Positions 46,382 through 58,172 of a stretch of 64,000 nt of DNA are shown here, piece by piece. Numbering within the stretch: position 1 is the first letter of the stretch; each line of letters opens with the position of its first letter. The translations under genes were made by a program, and so were the position numbers. The DNA lies in contig NC_065897.1 in the NCBI RefSeq assembly GCF_905147045.1, positions 9,501,001 to 9,565,000 of the forward strand, written 5' to 3'. This DNA comes from Nymphalis io. Taxonomy: Eukaryota > Arthropoda > Insecta > Lepidoptera > Nymphalidae. The notes beneath the pieces were generated by a model that was not told the DNA's origin, did no database searches, and saw only the letters and a list, made by a program, of their open reading frames with translations.

Positions 46382-46685
46382 TTAACGAGCGTTCACACCT
46401 AACGTAAGGTCAGGCCAACTGTCAGCAATTTATTGCATCCATAGTTATCAAACTTATCGTTCACTTCAAACTGAGCACAGTTACTGATGATCTGCTTAGT
46501 GCAATACGATGCCACTACGCGCCGCTGTCACTCATTGGCTATATAGCAGAATCGCTCGACAATCAGCCGCTCAGCTTACGCAGTGTGAACGAAAAATGCA
46601 GTTTATCTCTACGATCACATTAGGGCTGAAAGTAAACCAGCTGACAGTCGGCGACTGACTACGTTAGGCATGAACACTAGCTTAA
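46382..46685. mobile_element. TTAA-flanked inverted-repeat element (MITE, 296 bp)
   Basis: The element spans 46386-46681 between two ttaa tetranucleotides (46382-46385 and 46682-46685). The left end cgagcgttcacacctaacg matches the reverse complement of the right end, gctagtgttcatgcctaacg. The similarity continues for about 45 bp (gtcagg...aactgtcagc against gtcagt...gactgtcagc). There is no ORF. TTAA duplication points to a piggyBac-like or other TTAA-specific transposase. It sits 39 bp after the stop of the 369-codon ORF, so probably within its 3' UTR. Confidence 0.65.
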
Positions 46686-48123
46686 ACAGAAATTGAATTT
46701 AAAATACTAAGTATGTAAATAATGCTCAAATTAGACATTATTGTTTATTAGGTTTATTTTTAATTGAACTCAATTTTAAATTACATAAAATAATATTTGT
46801 AAATATTTTAACACGTGTGGCAAGCAATAACCTTAATTTATAAAGTGCTGTATTATTAACAATTTAGAACAGTTCAATGAACTTAGATAAAAAACAGTGA
46901 TTAAATATGATAAATTGATTTTCAATAATTTAATGTTAAGTCAATTTTATGTATTAAATCGCAATACAATTTTTAAGATACTATAATTTGTCAGTGTACT
47001 AAGCGCTTATATAACCAAATAATTTGTAAATATGATCTGGTCATTGGAAATTCTAGTCATAAGTAATGTGCAATAAATAGTTATTTATATAATATATGTT
47101 TGTTATAGAAACAATAGCACAGACTAAATAAATTTTAGGAAATTCTTGCACCTAATTTTTTTACTAATAAATCTGAATGTTGTCAAATTAGGATAAGTTC
47201 AACCATTTTCGAGTCTGTCAAGTATTGATATTGTTTAATGAAATTTAAACAAAGGTTTTGCTTAAATCTGTATTTAATTAAATATACCATTTCCATTGTA
47301 TTGTCAGTTGTCAAACAGTTACCAAAGAGACAGATTTTCTCATTGTCGAAGAAGTAGTCTTTGCCCTACTAGCACAAATAAAAAACTTAAAATAAAAATA
47401 TCAAATTTTCAAACTTGTTAGAGCTTTATATTGTGTACTATGTAACATAATTTACACGAAAAAGCTAAATTATTTATTTAATTTAGATTTATTGTTTTGA
47501 ACAAGACTGGGCTGAGACATAGGTATATTTTTTTTTATTTTCTATTTTTTATTATCTAATTTTTTTATATTATAAAACAATATGATTTAATCCAATAATT
47601 TTTGCTAAAACGTAACAAATGCTGTATAAAAATAACTAGGGAAGAAAAATATTACGCACTTTTAATTATCTCTGCAAGTTTTCTTTTATTGCTAGTATAA
47701 TAACGGCTACTTTTAATGAAGTTTTATTACTAATTAATTAAGACGATTGAATTCCATTTACTTACAATTTATATATTATATAGATAAATAATATAGTATA
47801 TGGTTACAATGAAATAATTCTAGTCATCGAAAATACAAAGAATATATGTTTTTACATACATTTCTTTTTATTGTATATTTCCACATTATTAAAATAGACG
47901 TAAGCGTAGTATGTACTATTTTATTGTAAATACATTTTGTTTACATAATATGTAAAGCGATAAATAAACGTCATAGACAAAACCAATTTGCTTTATTTAA
48001 CATATTTGTGAATGAATGAATGAATGAATTCTCTATACTGCAATTTCGTTTGTGCTGTTTTGATTACGGTGGGTTTTCTAAAAAGGGACTATCCATATAA
48101 TTGGGGTATATTCGTATTATATA
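46686..48123. other. Non-coding stretch with candidate poly(A) signals
   Basis: AT-rich. aataaa at 47072-47077 and again near 47127 could end the transcript of the upstream ORF. A (GAAT)n run lies at 48009-48029. Confidence 0.4.
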
Positions 48124-48210
48124 TTGCACAAGCATGTGCGCAAACACAAGTGCACTCTCTCAAATATCCGATGACACACGACGAATCCGACACAATAGGA
48201 AAGCGTTAAG
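48124..48210 (-). mobile_element. SINE-C body fragment
   Basis: gtgcgcaaacaca, gtgcactctctcaa, tccgatg and gaatccgacac align in order with the reverse complement of the SINE-C body at 20540-20645. The short ORF across it is not a gene. Confidence 0.55.
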
Positions 48211-49929
48211 CCACAAATTCAATTAAAAATATCTTTTGAATATGTAACAATTATGATATAATAATATATCCCCTATAGCAATCACCTAAATATATTTATT
48301 TAATTGATGGTGAAAATTGTATCAACTCCCATGGATATATGGACGTATAGATGGAAGTAGCTGCAATTTTCAAATTTTTGGATATGAAAACACATTTTTG
48401 TGTTAGTTTAACATTTAACACGGCTTATTTACCAGGTCAATAAAAAAAAAACATTCAGATTATTACTTTTTTATACCTAAATATAGAATATAGTGTAGAT
48501 CAAATATATATACATAAAGTACATTAAAATAACATTAGTTGTACCTAACACTTACATAATCATATAAGATAGTACCTGAAAGATCGATTTTGAATCATCA
48601 AGTCATCGCTTTATTTTGTTTTATAATAAAAAAACATCTTAGAATATTGAAGTAAAGAATTAAAGAATTTCATCTAAGTACTTTTTTAATTTAAAATTGC
48701 ACTAAAAAAGTAATGAGCATTTAAATTGGATTCTTATTCGTCAATTTTTGTCAAAGGTTATATTATATTAAAATAGAAAAACAGAGCGCCCATCTACTAG
48801 AATATAAATCTGCTTCAATGCCAAAAAGCGACATCTGTTATGGAGTAGAAGCAACAAAAAACTACATCATCGTAAAGATATGCATGCAGCTAGTGCTCGC
48901 AGCTACGCATACCTTAACCTCTTGCTAACTGATGATGTCCTGGTACATGGCGATTGTAACTGCCTGCTCCAGATTCTCCACTAGCGGACGCCCACGTTCC
49001 TAACGTTCCGAAGACATTCACGTAAAGTGTGCCTTTTTACATCTATTTACATAAATAATCTCTTTCCATCCCACCTTTGCTTATATTTATTACATACGCT
49101 TTATAAACTCATTTAAAAGTTACGTTGTTATTAAAATTACCATTGTTTATAAAACGGGAGTTGTTTAATTGTTATTTGTATAAATAAAAAATTTAAATCT
49201 TTATGTATTTATCATATTACTAAATATTACGACAATATGAATTGAAATTGTATGATTATTAAATTATTCAATCAATAATTATATAATTGTTATGATATAA
49301 TTAAATTAATAAAATAATATGTGTTATTTCAAGAATAATCAACATTATAATCATTAATAACAAAAAAATCAAAAAGACTTAAATTTTTATCTTTGTTAAA
49401 TTAAATATGTAGACAAATGCGATTCACTCGCGGAATAGGGTAAACATACGACAAGCTATTTGATGTCTATTTTAAACAACTCACTCATAGGGCTATTCCT
49501 GTATCCACTGCCTTGAACCATCAAGCACGACCTATTTAAATTTCACGACTAAAGAACATTCGAGAACAACGATTTTATTAAAAACCTTCCATGATTCATA
49601 GGCATAAGTATAGCGACTTCCAACACGTGCCAATGGCTTTACAGGTATTTTTCGCCGAGTCTAGGTTTAACACAGGCTTATATAAGAATTCGTGTGGGTA
49701 GCTAACGGTGTGGAGCAAAATATACGCCGTTAAACGATCGTTGCAAATAGAAATTTTGTCTGGGCTCTGGATTTCGTTATACTCGATTTTTTATTATTTT
49801 TTAAGCTTTTGTCAGGGTTTTTTTTAATTGTGAAGATATACGTGTCAATGTGTAGACCTATACACACACATTGACACGTATATTTAACATGAGTTTTATA
49901 AAAACACATGAACATTTAACAATTATTTT
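48211..49929. other. Non-coding stretch with a long perfect hairpin
   Basis: 49836-49853 and 49866-49883 are perfect 18-nt reverse complements around a 12-nt loop, extendable by two more pairs. 48780-49030 is GC-richer but has no coding frame that I trust. Confidence 0.45.
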
Positions 49930-50240
49930 ACTGGTGGTAGGGCTTTGTGCAAGCTCGTCTGGGTAGGTACCACCCACTCATCAGATATTCTACCGTAAAA
50001 CAGCAATACTTGATATTGTTGTGTTCCGGTTTGAAGGGTGATTGAGCCAGTAATTATATATTATGTAATTACTTACAGGCACAAGGGACATAAAATCTTA
50101 GTTCCCAAGGTTGGTGGCGCATTGGCTTTAAGCGATGGTTGACATTTCTTACAATGCCAATGTCTAAGGGCGTTTGGTGACCACTTACCATCAGGTGGCC
50201 CATATGCTCGTCCACCTTACTATTCTATAAAAAAAAAAAA
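49930..50240 (+). mobile_element. SINE-A, full-length with internal insertion
   Basis: Same subfamily as the copy at 37338. Between gagccag and ttacaggc there is extra sequence (attatatattatgtaatta), a local duplication of the taattac motif. It ends in poly(A) at 50240. Confidence 0.88.
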
Positions 50241-50589
50241 CAGAATGGTTTTATTTTTCAAATATTTTATTGAATTTATATTATATATCATTGGCTACCA
50301 TATTTTTAATAAAAGTCCGTGTCAAATTAGAAAAAAAAAACATGAGCAAATGAACTCATGAGAAACATGAGAAAATTAATAAAAAAATATTAATGAAAGA
50401 AATAGTAAAATAAACTCAATAGGTATGACGTCAACAACAAGTACTTAATAGCTTACATATTAATTGTATAATATCAATCAATGTAAGCGTAAAATGTAAG
50501 CGTCTTTCTTTGTAAGAATAGATTTAATGGAGACACGAATAGAAGTGATTAGCCACCGGCACATGTGAGCGTAAATGAATGACACTTAC
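50241..50589. other. Short AT-rich stretch with a CRE palindrome
   Basis: A perfect TGACGTCA is at 50426-50433, 200 bp from another at 50633. Nothing else is seen. Confidence 0.4.
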
Positions 50590-50770
50590 CAACTTGAAAA
50601 GTGCAACCGCAAACAATGCAGTGCGAACTGGTTGACGTCACACGCATTCGGTGCAAAGTGCATGTATGCACCTTAATCTCTCCGCATTTATGCTGCCCTG
50701 GTGATCGTTCCTTTTGTGAGCGACACCAAAGGGGCCCTATCCCCTTCGAGAGCACCCTTCTCTGGGTCAT
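50590..50770 (-). other. Possible minus-strand first coding exon in a GC-rich island
   Basis: A 60-codon open frame from an ATG at 50768-50770 runs to a consensus donor (caagttg followed by gtaagt, exon edge at 50590). It is rich in Cys and His with a CIVC pair near residues 51-54. The island (50590-50830) is much GC-richer than its flanks and contains TGACGTCA at 50633-50640. This could be a promoter with a first exon, but no downstream exon was located and no family is recognised. Confidence 0.22.
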
Positions 50771-52187
50771 CGCTCGTCAGTCGTCACTCGGTCACTGGCC
50801 TCGACGACCTTCGTTTACATTTCGCGTTTTCTCGTGCGATTTAATTTAGAGTTACATTAATTTCAACTAATCTATTTTGTTATTATTTCATCTTCAAATG
50901 TAATTTATACGTGCAATTTATGTATATATTTTTCGTTTCAACGTAATTATATTTTTATTACATATTGAAAATGTATCTTGATGTTATATATAATAAACCT
51001 AATAAATTTCAATAGATTTATTATAAATTTATTTCATTAATTTCCAGGTTATATCCAAAAACTATTCCATCATGTTACGGTAGCTAATACACGTATATTT
51101 TTTTTTGTATTTTGAAATACATATATTTTTAATAATGTTTTAAGCGCAGATTAACTAAAAAAATAGTTTTAAAAATGATCTAATAAAAAAACGAAACAAA
51201 AAAGAAAAAGTGAAAAAAATACCTATCAAATAAGTGCAACAACATATTTAAAAGACTGGTCTTACCAGGAACTCGAACGACAAGGAGTGCAGAAAACGAA
51301 AGAGTTATGCGATGCAAATATCTGCATACTTTAATGCATTTCGTAAAACGAATGTGATAATAATATCCTTTAGCTGCACTACGGCTGATTTAAATAGTAA
51401 TCGAAGTTTGTCGAATTTAGAATAACATTCGCGTTTATTTTTACTATGTTAATTGTCTTCTTACACTTAAACTTTGGTACCAGACATTACGGAAATAAGA
51501 TGGCTATACAATTGAAATAGGCAGAAATAGCCATATACATATTACATATACCTATAGATTCGATATAACAAAACAAATTTGATTAAACTTTCTAAAAAAA
51601 TTATTTAATCGTTCTCATAGCGTATAAGTACAATATTTTATAATATTAGTATAATATTGTTATTTTTTACCATTGAATTAGTTTAGTTTTATTAGTAGCT
51701 AGCTTATTTTTGTTTTTACGGTAAATGCTGTTTACACCTTTTAAGGCGTATCACTTAGTAAGATTATCTGTTTTAGTTGTTAAGTGCTTAGTGATAGGTT
51801 AATGGTGTAATTATTTCAATCAATAAATAAATATAGAAAGGAGTTAAGAATATTTTGAATAGATAACTTTTTATTATTTTGAAGTCATTTGAAAATTACA
51901 AACATTTGGCGTACATTTATAATTTGATGTGGGTGAATTGATAAATTTTGCCAGATCTGATAGTCATCTCCTCAAGATTTAAATTAATTCCATATTTTCA
52001 GGTCATGTGCATATTTTATTAATTACCTGTTGAACAAACTTATGACTTCGTTACGTTGATTTTCAAATTTTCGTAACCTCGTATATTTTCGCGATATTTG
52101 CATCTTTGCATAATCATAACATATGTTTTAATGTTCCTGTTGATAACAATTTCCACTATTATAATTAAGTCCCATAGATAAAACACT
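50771..52187. other. Non-coding stretch, nothing recognised
   Basis: After the end of the GC-rich island (about 50840) the sequence is AT-rich, with no gene, repeat copy or RNA structure seen. Confidence 0.45.
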
Positions 52188-52488
52188 ACAGTAACAGATT
52201 GTGAACATCCCACTGCTGGGCTAAGGCCTCCTCTCCCTTTTTGATCAGAAAGTATGGAGCTTATTCCACCAAGCTGCTCCAATGCGGGTTGGTAGAATAC
52301 ATATGTGGCAGAATTTCAGTGAAATCAGACACATGCAGGTTTCCTCACGACGTTTTCCTTCAACGTATAGCACGAGATGAATTATAATCACAAATTAAGC
52401 ACATGAAAATTCAATGGTGCTTGCCCGGGTTTGAACCCACGATCATCGGTTAAGATTTACGCGTTTTTACCACAGGGCCATCTCGGTT
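52188..52488 (-). mobile_element. SINE-B, near full-length
   Basis: Distal end acagtaacagattgtg and head end ccatctcggttt. The A-box arm has gcgtttttaccacagg, with the usual ttctaa replaced by ttttta. Confidence 0.87.
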
Positions 52489-53098
52489 TTATTATTTTAA
52501 AAAAACCTATTTGAAAAAAAAAGCTCTTATATCAAGTCAAGTCTCGTTTACACAAAATTACTTACAACCTCGTTCCAGTTTCATGTAGTAACCCCAAACG
52601 TCACAGTTAAAAATAAAACTCGTTAAACAAATATCACATCTTCATCATCGACACGATAAAACTGATTTTATACAGACAAAACTTATTTCCTAAGAAAGAA
52701 GAAATAAATTAAAGCTTGACTTCGAAGATTATATTTTTATTGGTGGAATTAAGTTTCATTAAAAATTAATTTATAAAAACAGAACATTAAAAAGTGAATG
52801 TGTTCTAAATAATATTTGTTTCTGTGTTAATCAAATTCGATATAAAATATGATAATATATGATTAAATATATTTATGTGTGTATTCAAAGCTGTATCCAA
52901 AAGTGTATAAATAAAGAACAATATAAACATTGGACCATCAATAAAGATGACATGAGGCTTCTGTATAGATATTGTTCTGGAAAAATTTTACTTTCAATCT
53001 CACTGCCAACTCAATTTTGCCATTGATATTTATTTGGCAAAAATTCTAACTACTGAGTTTCTTGCCTATTCTTCTCAGTAAAATCGACATTCCGATAG
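52489..53098. other. Non-coding stretch, nothing recognised
   Basis: AT-rich spacer between SINE-B and the second LINE copy. Confidence 0.45.
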
Positions 53099-53809
53099 TT
53101 TTTTTTTATATTCGCCGGAAGGGCAAATGACTCTACTCCACCTGATGGTAAGTGGTAGTAGAGTCCAAACGCGACGACGGCCAGTACAGACGGGAAAAAT
53201 GTTCTGCACTAGCCGCCTTCGCCTTGCCGGCCCACAAGATGCCTCTTCACGCCTCGTTTGAAGGAACCCGGGTTGTAAGAGGAGAGGAAGGAACACGTGA
53301 GCTGGTAAGGAATCCCATTTTTTGGAAGTGCGACAAAGAAAGGAGTTGCCAAATTTCTTTGTTCGCGATGGAATTGATGTCACAGTTAGGCGGTGACATC
53401 GAGAACCAGCTCGCGTGGACTTAAGAAGGAAGGGGGAAGCAGGAATTGGAGAGAATAATTCCTCAGAGCACTCGCCGTGATACAGTTGATAGAAAGCGCT
53501 CAGTGCTGCTATCTCACGACGCAATTGTAAAGGTTCAAGGGTGTTTGTGACCTTTACGTCGCCAATAATGCGTGCGGCACGTCGCTGCAACCGGTCCAAG
53601 GCCTCAAGTAGGTACTTAGCGGAGCCATCTCAAAGGTGCGAGCAATATTCCACGCAAGACCGTACCTGTGTTTTGTACAGCAGGCACAGTTGTTGTGGCG
53701 TGAAAAATCGCCGCACCTTGTTCAGAACTCCGAGTTTCCGTGAAGCTGTTTTTATAACAGCCTCGATGTAATTCCTTGGACTAAGGTCGCAGCGAACGTC
53801 AATCCCCAG
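53099..53809 (-). mobile_element. 5'-truncated LINE copy 2 (same family as 42764)
   Basis: Nearly identical to LINE copy 1 over its whole length and in the same orientation. It is truncated further downstream: similarity to copy 1 ends at caatccccag, 53809. It has the same 3' hairpin (53129-53137 with 53157-53165) and A-rich end. Confidence 0.9.
53201..53809 (-). pseudogene. LINE ORF2 fragment, disrupted
   Basis: Same reading frame as LINE copy 1, broken twice. A TGA at 53630-53632 replaces the Trp codon of the CSHLW motif. A 4-bp length difference near 53281-53290 (gagaggaagg against gagggg-type sequence at 42945) shifts the frame before the end. The reverse transcriptase YADD lies upstream of the truncation and is absent. 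Confidence 0.85.
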
Positions 53810-53866
53810 TTGCATTTGCATTTAATATTATTCTGTAAAATGACTATTTAAAAGTGCTCATTAAAG

Positions 53867-54106
53867 ACTGGTGGTAGGGCTTTATGCACGTCTAGGTTAG
53901 CACCACTTAGTATGGTATAGTTGCGTTCAGTTTGAAGGGTGAGTGAGCCAGTGTAACTACAGGTACAAATCACATAACATCTCAGTTCCCATGGTGGCGC
54001 ATTGGCAATGTAAGGAATGGTTATTATTTCTTACCTCGCCAATGTCTATGGGCGCTGGTGACCACCTACTATCAGGTGACCCATTTGCTCATCCGCCATT
54101 AAAAAG
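53867..54106 (+). mobile_element. SINE-A, shortened and diverged
   Basis: actggtggtagggctttatg to ctatcaggtgacccatttgc. Deletions in the head and no long poly(A). It lies 57 bp from the LINE copy 2 truncation point. Confidence 0.75.
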
Positions 54107-54670
54107 GTTATTTAAATAAAGTATATTTAGATTTGATTTATTTCAAAAACTATCTTAATAACCTCCCATTTAAAAAAATGTTTATAGCAACGGTCGATTC
54201 AAGTCTTTATAAATAAAATAAAATAAAAGCTTGTTTTAATAAATAACTATGTAGAATTATTAAGCGCCATGACCTGTGATAAAACGAGCTAGGCACATCG
54301 GCATTTTTACAAAACCTAAATAAGAGTATATGTCTGTCTTCTATCTTTAATCATGACTTTTTACTAATGCGGTTATACAAAGGTCAGTTTATAAAAATAA
54401 ACCTACTAGCATTAAATTACTTTTTATTTAATTATTTTAAATTTAAATGTTATTTTAAATAGAAGTGTATTTTTTCTAAAAATTGAACTCGATAAGCGAG
54501 TAAAAACAAATTTATTAATAAATAAAATGTGTGGTTTGGTACTTATTTCTATAATAAAGTATTTTAGTAATCGATTCTGACTGCGTAAGGAGATATTTTC
54601 GTCCCTCGTTTTCTCGTTTCTGCGTAGTGTCCGTTCTCACTGGTATTTACACCGATATCGCTTTGCGCCG
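54107..54670. other. Non-coding stretch before a possible promoter
   Basis: AT-rich up to about 54570, then GC-richer. A minus-strand ORF through 54564-54758 has no recognisable domain. Confidence 0.4.
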
Positions 54671-54839
54671 TATAAAACACGTAAGGTGACTCAGTAGCGC
54701 TTATTTTGTTCTCAACTTTTGCGAGAGAGCCATCTAGTGACAAGCGTGTCAAACTCACGCAAGTGGTTAGTGTAACTGTGAAGTGTTTTGGTAATCCTCG
54801 TTTTTAAAAATGCCTGGGCGTCCTATTTGGCAGGTAAAT
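54671..54839 (+). promoter_or_regulatory. Possible promoter and first exon, plus strand
   Basis: TATAAAA at 54671-54677 and the arthropod initiator TCAGT at 54691-54695. A short leader follows, then ATG at 54810 after a run of A, giving MPGRPIWQ up to cag/gtaaat (donor at 54834-54839). TATA-to-Inr spacing (22 nt) is shorter than ideal. No downstream exon was found in the next 9 kb on this strand. Confidence 0.25.
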
Positions 54840-55435
54840 ACAGAATAATTCATAACTAGAAACAAATAAAATAAACTCAAAATAATCAAAATGTCATGTA
54901 CGTATGTGACACATACATACATTAAAATAATCTTTTAATTTCATACGTAATATAATATTATCAATTAGAACTTCAACAAATAATTCAAATTTGCGGCGCA
55001 TAAATTTTTTTATAAATCTGAAAATATGCTTACAAACGCGACCAAACAAGATGAGTAATCCATTTGACCTTGGTATATCTACCTGAAATATCAGGTAAAT
55101 AATACTGTGTAGTAAGTATTTCTGAAGGTTTTAATATGTATTATAAATACCTACCTAATATATATATATGTTCCATCTAGTATGCAGGGCAGTCTTAAAT
55201 GTAATAGCTAGAATTATTGATAATTATTTAAAACAGGTTAAATATATAAATACTTAACAAAATTATTTTGTATAAAGTTTATTATTTACATCCTTATTGT
55301 AAATAAAAATAAATTTAATACATGTAATAATAATATCACTCGCAAAGTGTTAAAAACAAAACACTGTTTTCAATAATAAACAACTAATTGACAAAAGTTA
55401 AAAGAACAAAACGATATAATCTTTTATAATTAGAA
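54840..55435. other. AT-rich stretch downstream of the takeout-like gene
   Basis: No ORF and no repeat family. It is the 3' flank of the minus-strand gene, or intron of the candidate at 54671. Confidence 0.4.
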
Positions 55436-55441
55436 TTTATT
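55436..55441 (-). terminator. Poly(A) signal of the takeout-like gene
   Basis: AATAAA on the minus strand, 53 nt beyond the stop codon at 55494-55496, in the expected position for a short 3' UTR. Confidence 0.55.
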
Positions 55442-55493
55442 CATAAATAATATTAAAGTAACCTACATTTAAATTAAAGCATATTATAATTCA

Positions 55494-57973
55494 TTAATTT
55501 CTTTTTTTATTTATTAGGTTAGATTTAATATCTCCAATCATAAAGTTTCCAGGCAGATTGTGAAATATTTGTTGCATGAAGCCTAATAAAATATCTTCTA
55601 TAGTCTTTGATAATATTGGTCTCAAAGACTCGGATACTGGACGCCAATTTGCGTTTAAATACGCATTTGTGCTATCCTCTGAAAAGTAAGAAAACGCCTA
55701 ATTAAAATAGGTACATATGCGGGTTTGTTTCAATTATTATTCTACATCATATCTTCCAAGAAATCCTAAAAGTATCAAATATACCACCTAAAAGCTTAAA
55801 ACTTATAAGCTACATATTAAAATGATATTTGATATTATCATTTTGTTTTATATAAAATAGTTATAAATAAAAAAGGTTTTAATTTTATATACAAAAGAAT
55901 ATGCATATCATTAAAAAACATTCACGAAAGTACAACTTTAAAAACGAAACAATATTACAGAAGAAAAAAAAAAAAATTTATACGGCGAATTGGCAACAAT
56001 GGACCAAGGTCACAAACACCACAACGTCTCACGACGTTTCAACGTTGCAATTTGTAACACGAATGTACCAGGCAATCATAAGCGTTGAAGATAAATGTAT
56101 GAATTTAAACATTATGAAATTCAAAGCGCCATCTATTACAGGATAGCATACTCTTATGCGAGTTACGTTAATACTGTTGACATTCGTATAGTACTACATG
56201 ATTAAAACAGATGGCGCTCACTACAGTGAAATATTATATATATTTATAAATAAACTTACCGAGTGATGAAATACCATCAAATAAATTACTCATATGTAAT
56301 TTAAGCCCCCCAATGTTGTATTTAACATGCACCTTGGTAACATTAAAGAAAGGTAAATTATCTTTTTCATACAGCTTAACATCACTGACGATATCTATTG
56401 TCATGTTACCTGTAAAAAATATATTAATCAATCAAGTCAATAATAAAAATAAACGACATTACGACATTATTTTGTAAAAATTAAAAAAACTTACTTGGCT
56501 CGAACCAACATAGACCACTGCCAACTAAAGGTATTAACAATATTTTGCCTTTTAAGTCATAAGTTCCCTCTATTCTTATTTTCGGAACTCGGACTCTTGT
56601 ATAAAAGTTGTATGTCTCACCATCTACTCTAAAAAATAAATAAATGTTATTACTTAACACCATAATGCTGTGGCGAAATTGGAAAATTTGATAATTATGA
56701 AAATGTTAACTTACTGACTAAGCAACACTTCGGTACGTCCAAAACCTGTTACCACAACATTATCAAGTGCGGCATTAACGTTAACTGGTCCATCGCCTTG
56801 CAAAATCCTTATTTTAGGAATATTTAGTGGGTCTATAGGGGGCAAATCTATTTCTGGTAACCCTGTAAAAGAATATTTTTTAATTTTCATATCATTAAAA
56901 ATTGTAACCATCATGATATAATCTAAACAAGATGAAGAAATAGCACTTTCGCTTTCTGCAAGTTATATCCCACTATAGTTGCACATTTCGTAAGTAAGAC
57001 TGTGTCACTAACTTAGTGGCTTGAACCCACGGAGGCTTTGACTGTTGAAGATAATTTACTTATTAGTTTAGTTACATAATATTACGATATTTATACGTAA
57101 ACAAATGTTTATGCGCTTGACGCTTTTTCGTATTGTACACATCAATAAGTAATCAAAACGTTGTGTCATTATGGTGTCTAATGAGAGAAAAATACAATCG
57201 TTAGGTAATAGTTAATACCAGGGATTTAGCGATAAGAGTAGGTATGCAAGGTGTATTACCGTTGTGCAATAGAGTAGGCTCTGCAACAGCGACTTACGCA
57301 GTTGACTGGTCTAGTAACCGCATATTACCTACTTATCCGTAATATGTAACATAAATGTTACTTTATAAGAATAACAAAACAATAGAAAATAAATATACAA
57401 AATGTAGGTACCGGGCCCCAAGGCATTGAAGAGTTGTTGTACGGCGTCCTTAGAACAATCTTCAAAGTCTGGATCACTCTTTAAGCAAGTCTGCACAAAA
57501 TTTGCTAAAAAGTAAACGAACAAAACAATCAACGCAGTTAAATCAAATTTTCAGATTAAAAAAAAGCAAAATGTAAACAACATCAAATGGCTTGTAAAAT
57601 TGTATATATGGTAAAATTTAAATATAAGAAAATTGAGCATTAAAACTATTTTTTATTCTATTTTCTACGTCCCGGTTTGTATTGTTAAATGCTACCGACT
57701 ACTAGGCGAAAATATCTTTGTGAAGATACGTTTTATGGAATGCTACATTTAAAAAAACATGTGAATAAATAGATAAAAGCATACTTTAAACAATGAATGC
57801 CGCCTAGCAATAAAAATAAAAAACGAAATTTTGTCATTTACGATTAAAAGTTAGACGATATTTTTAAATGAAAAAACCTACATTCAAAAATACTTACGCT
57901 TCGTTTTATAATAATCAGCGACTATCGCTGAAAATTGGAGCACAATGAACACTATTAAGAATTTTAACTGCAT
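55494..57973 (-). CDS. Takeout / juvenile-hormone-binding-protein family gene, six exons
   Basis: Exons on the minus strand: 57898-57973, 57412-57504, 56715-56862, 56495-56628, 56260-56409, 55494-55678. The sum is 786 nt, 261 codons plus TAA. All five junctions have GT donors and polypyrimidine-AG acceptors and join in phase. The protein begins with a signal peptide (MQLKFLIVFIVLQFSAIVA). It then has the N-terminal cysteine pair of the family (CLKSDPDFEDC), the LPEIDLPPIDPL and VRVPKIRIEGTYDLKGK-type strands, two possible N-glycosylation sites (NMT, NVT), a third Cys (GSGLCWF) and a C-terminal helix. Length and motif order fit JHBP/takeout proteins, which are secreted, elongated lipid-binding proteins that carry hydrophobic ligands such as juvenile hormone or odour-like molecules. 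The ligand here is unknown. Only the exon 2 donor (gtacct) is weak; the others are gtaagt. Confidence 0.92.
56125..56218. repeat. Inverted repeat in intron 5 of the takeout-like gene
   Basis: agcgccatct (56125-56134) and agatggcgct (56209-56218) are perfect inverted 10-mers 74 nt apart. They may be the ends of a small MITE, as GCGCCATCT inverted repeats are common in insect genomes. Confidence 0.4.
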
Positions 57974-58172
57974 GTTTTATTAGATATACGATTATTTGCA
58001 GTTATGAACCTTAGGTTCGTGAGCCCCGAGCTGGCTGCTCGAGGTGGTAGGTTGTGACTGTCTCCTACGAGCCGGTCTGTTTGACTCTGTACCGAAAGGT
58101 GGGGAGCAGGTACCACGCAATTGTGAGTATAAGTAAACATAACATAAACTTTGCCCTTCTTAAGTAACTATC

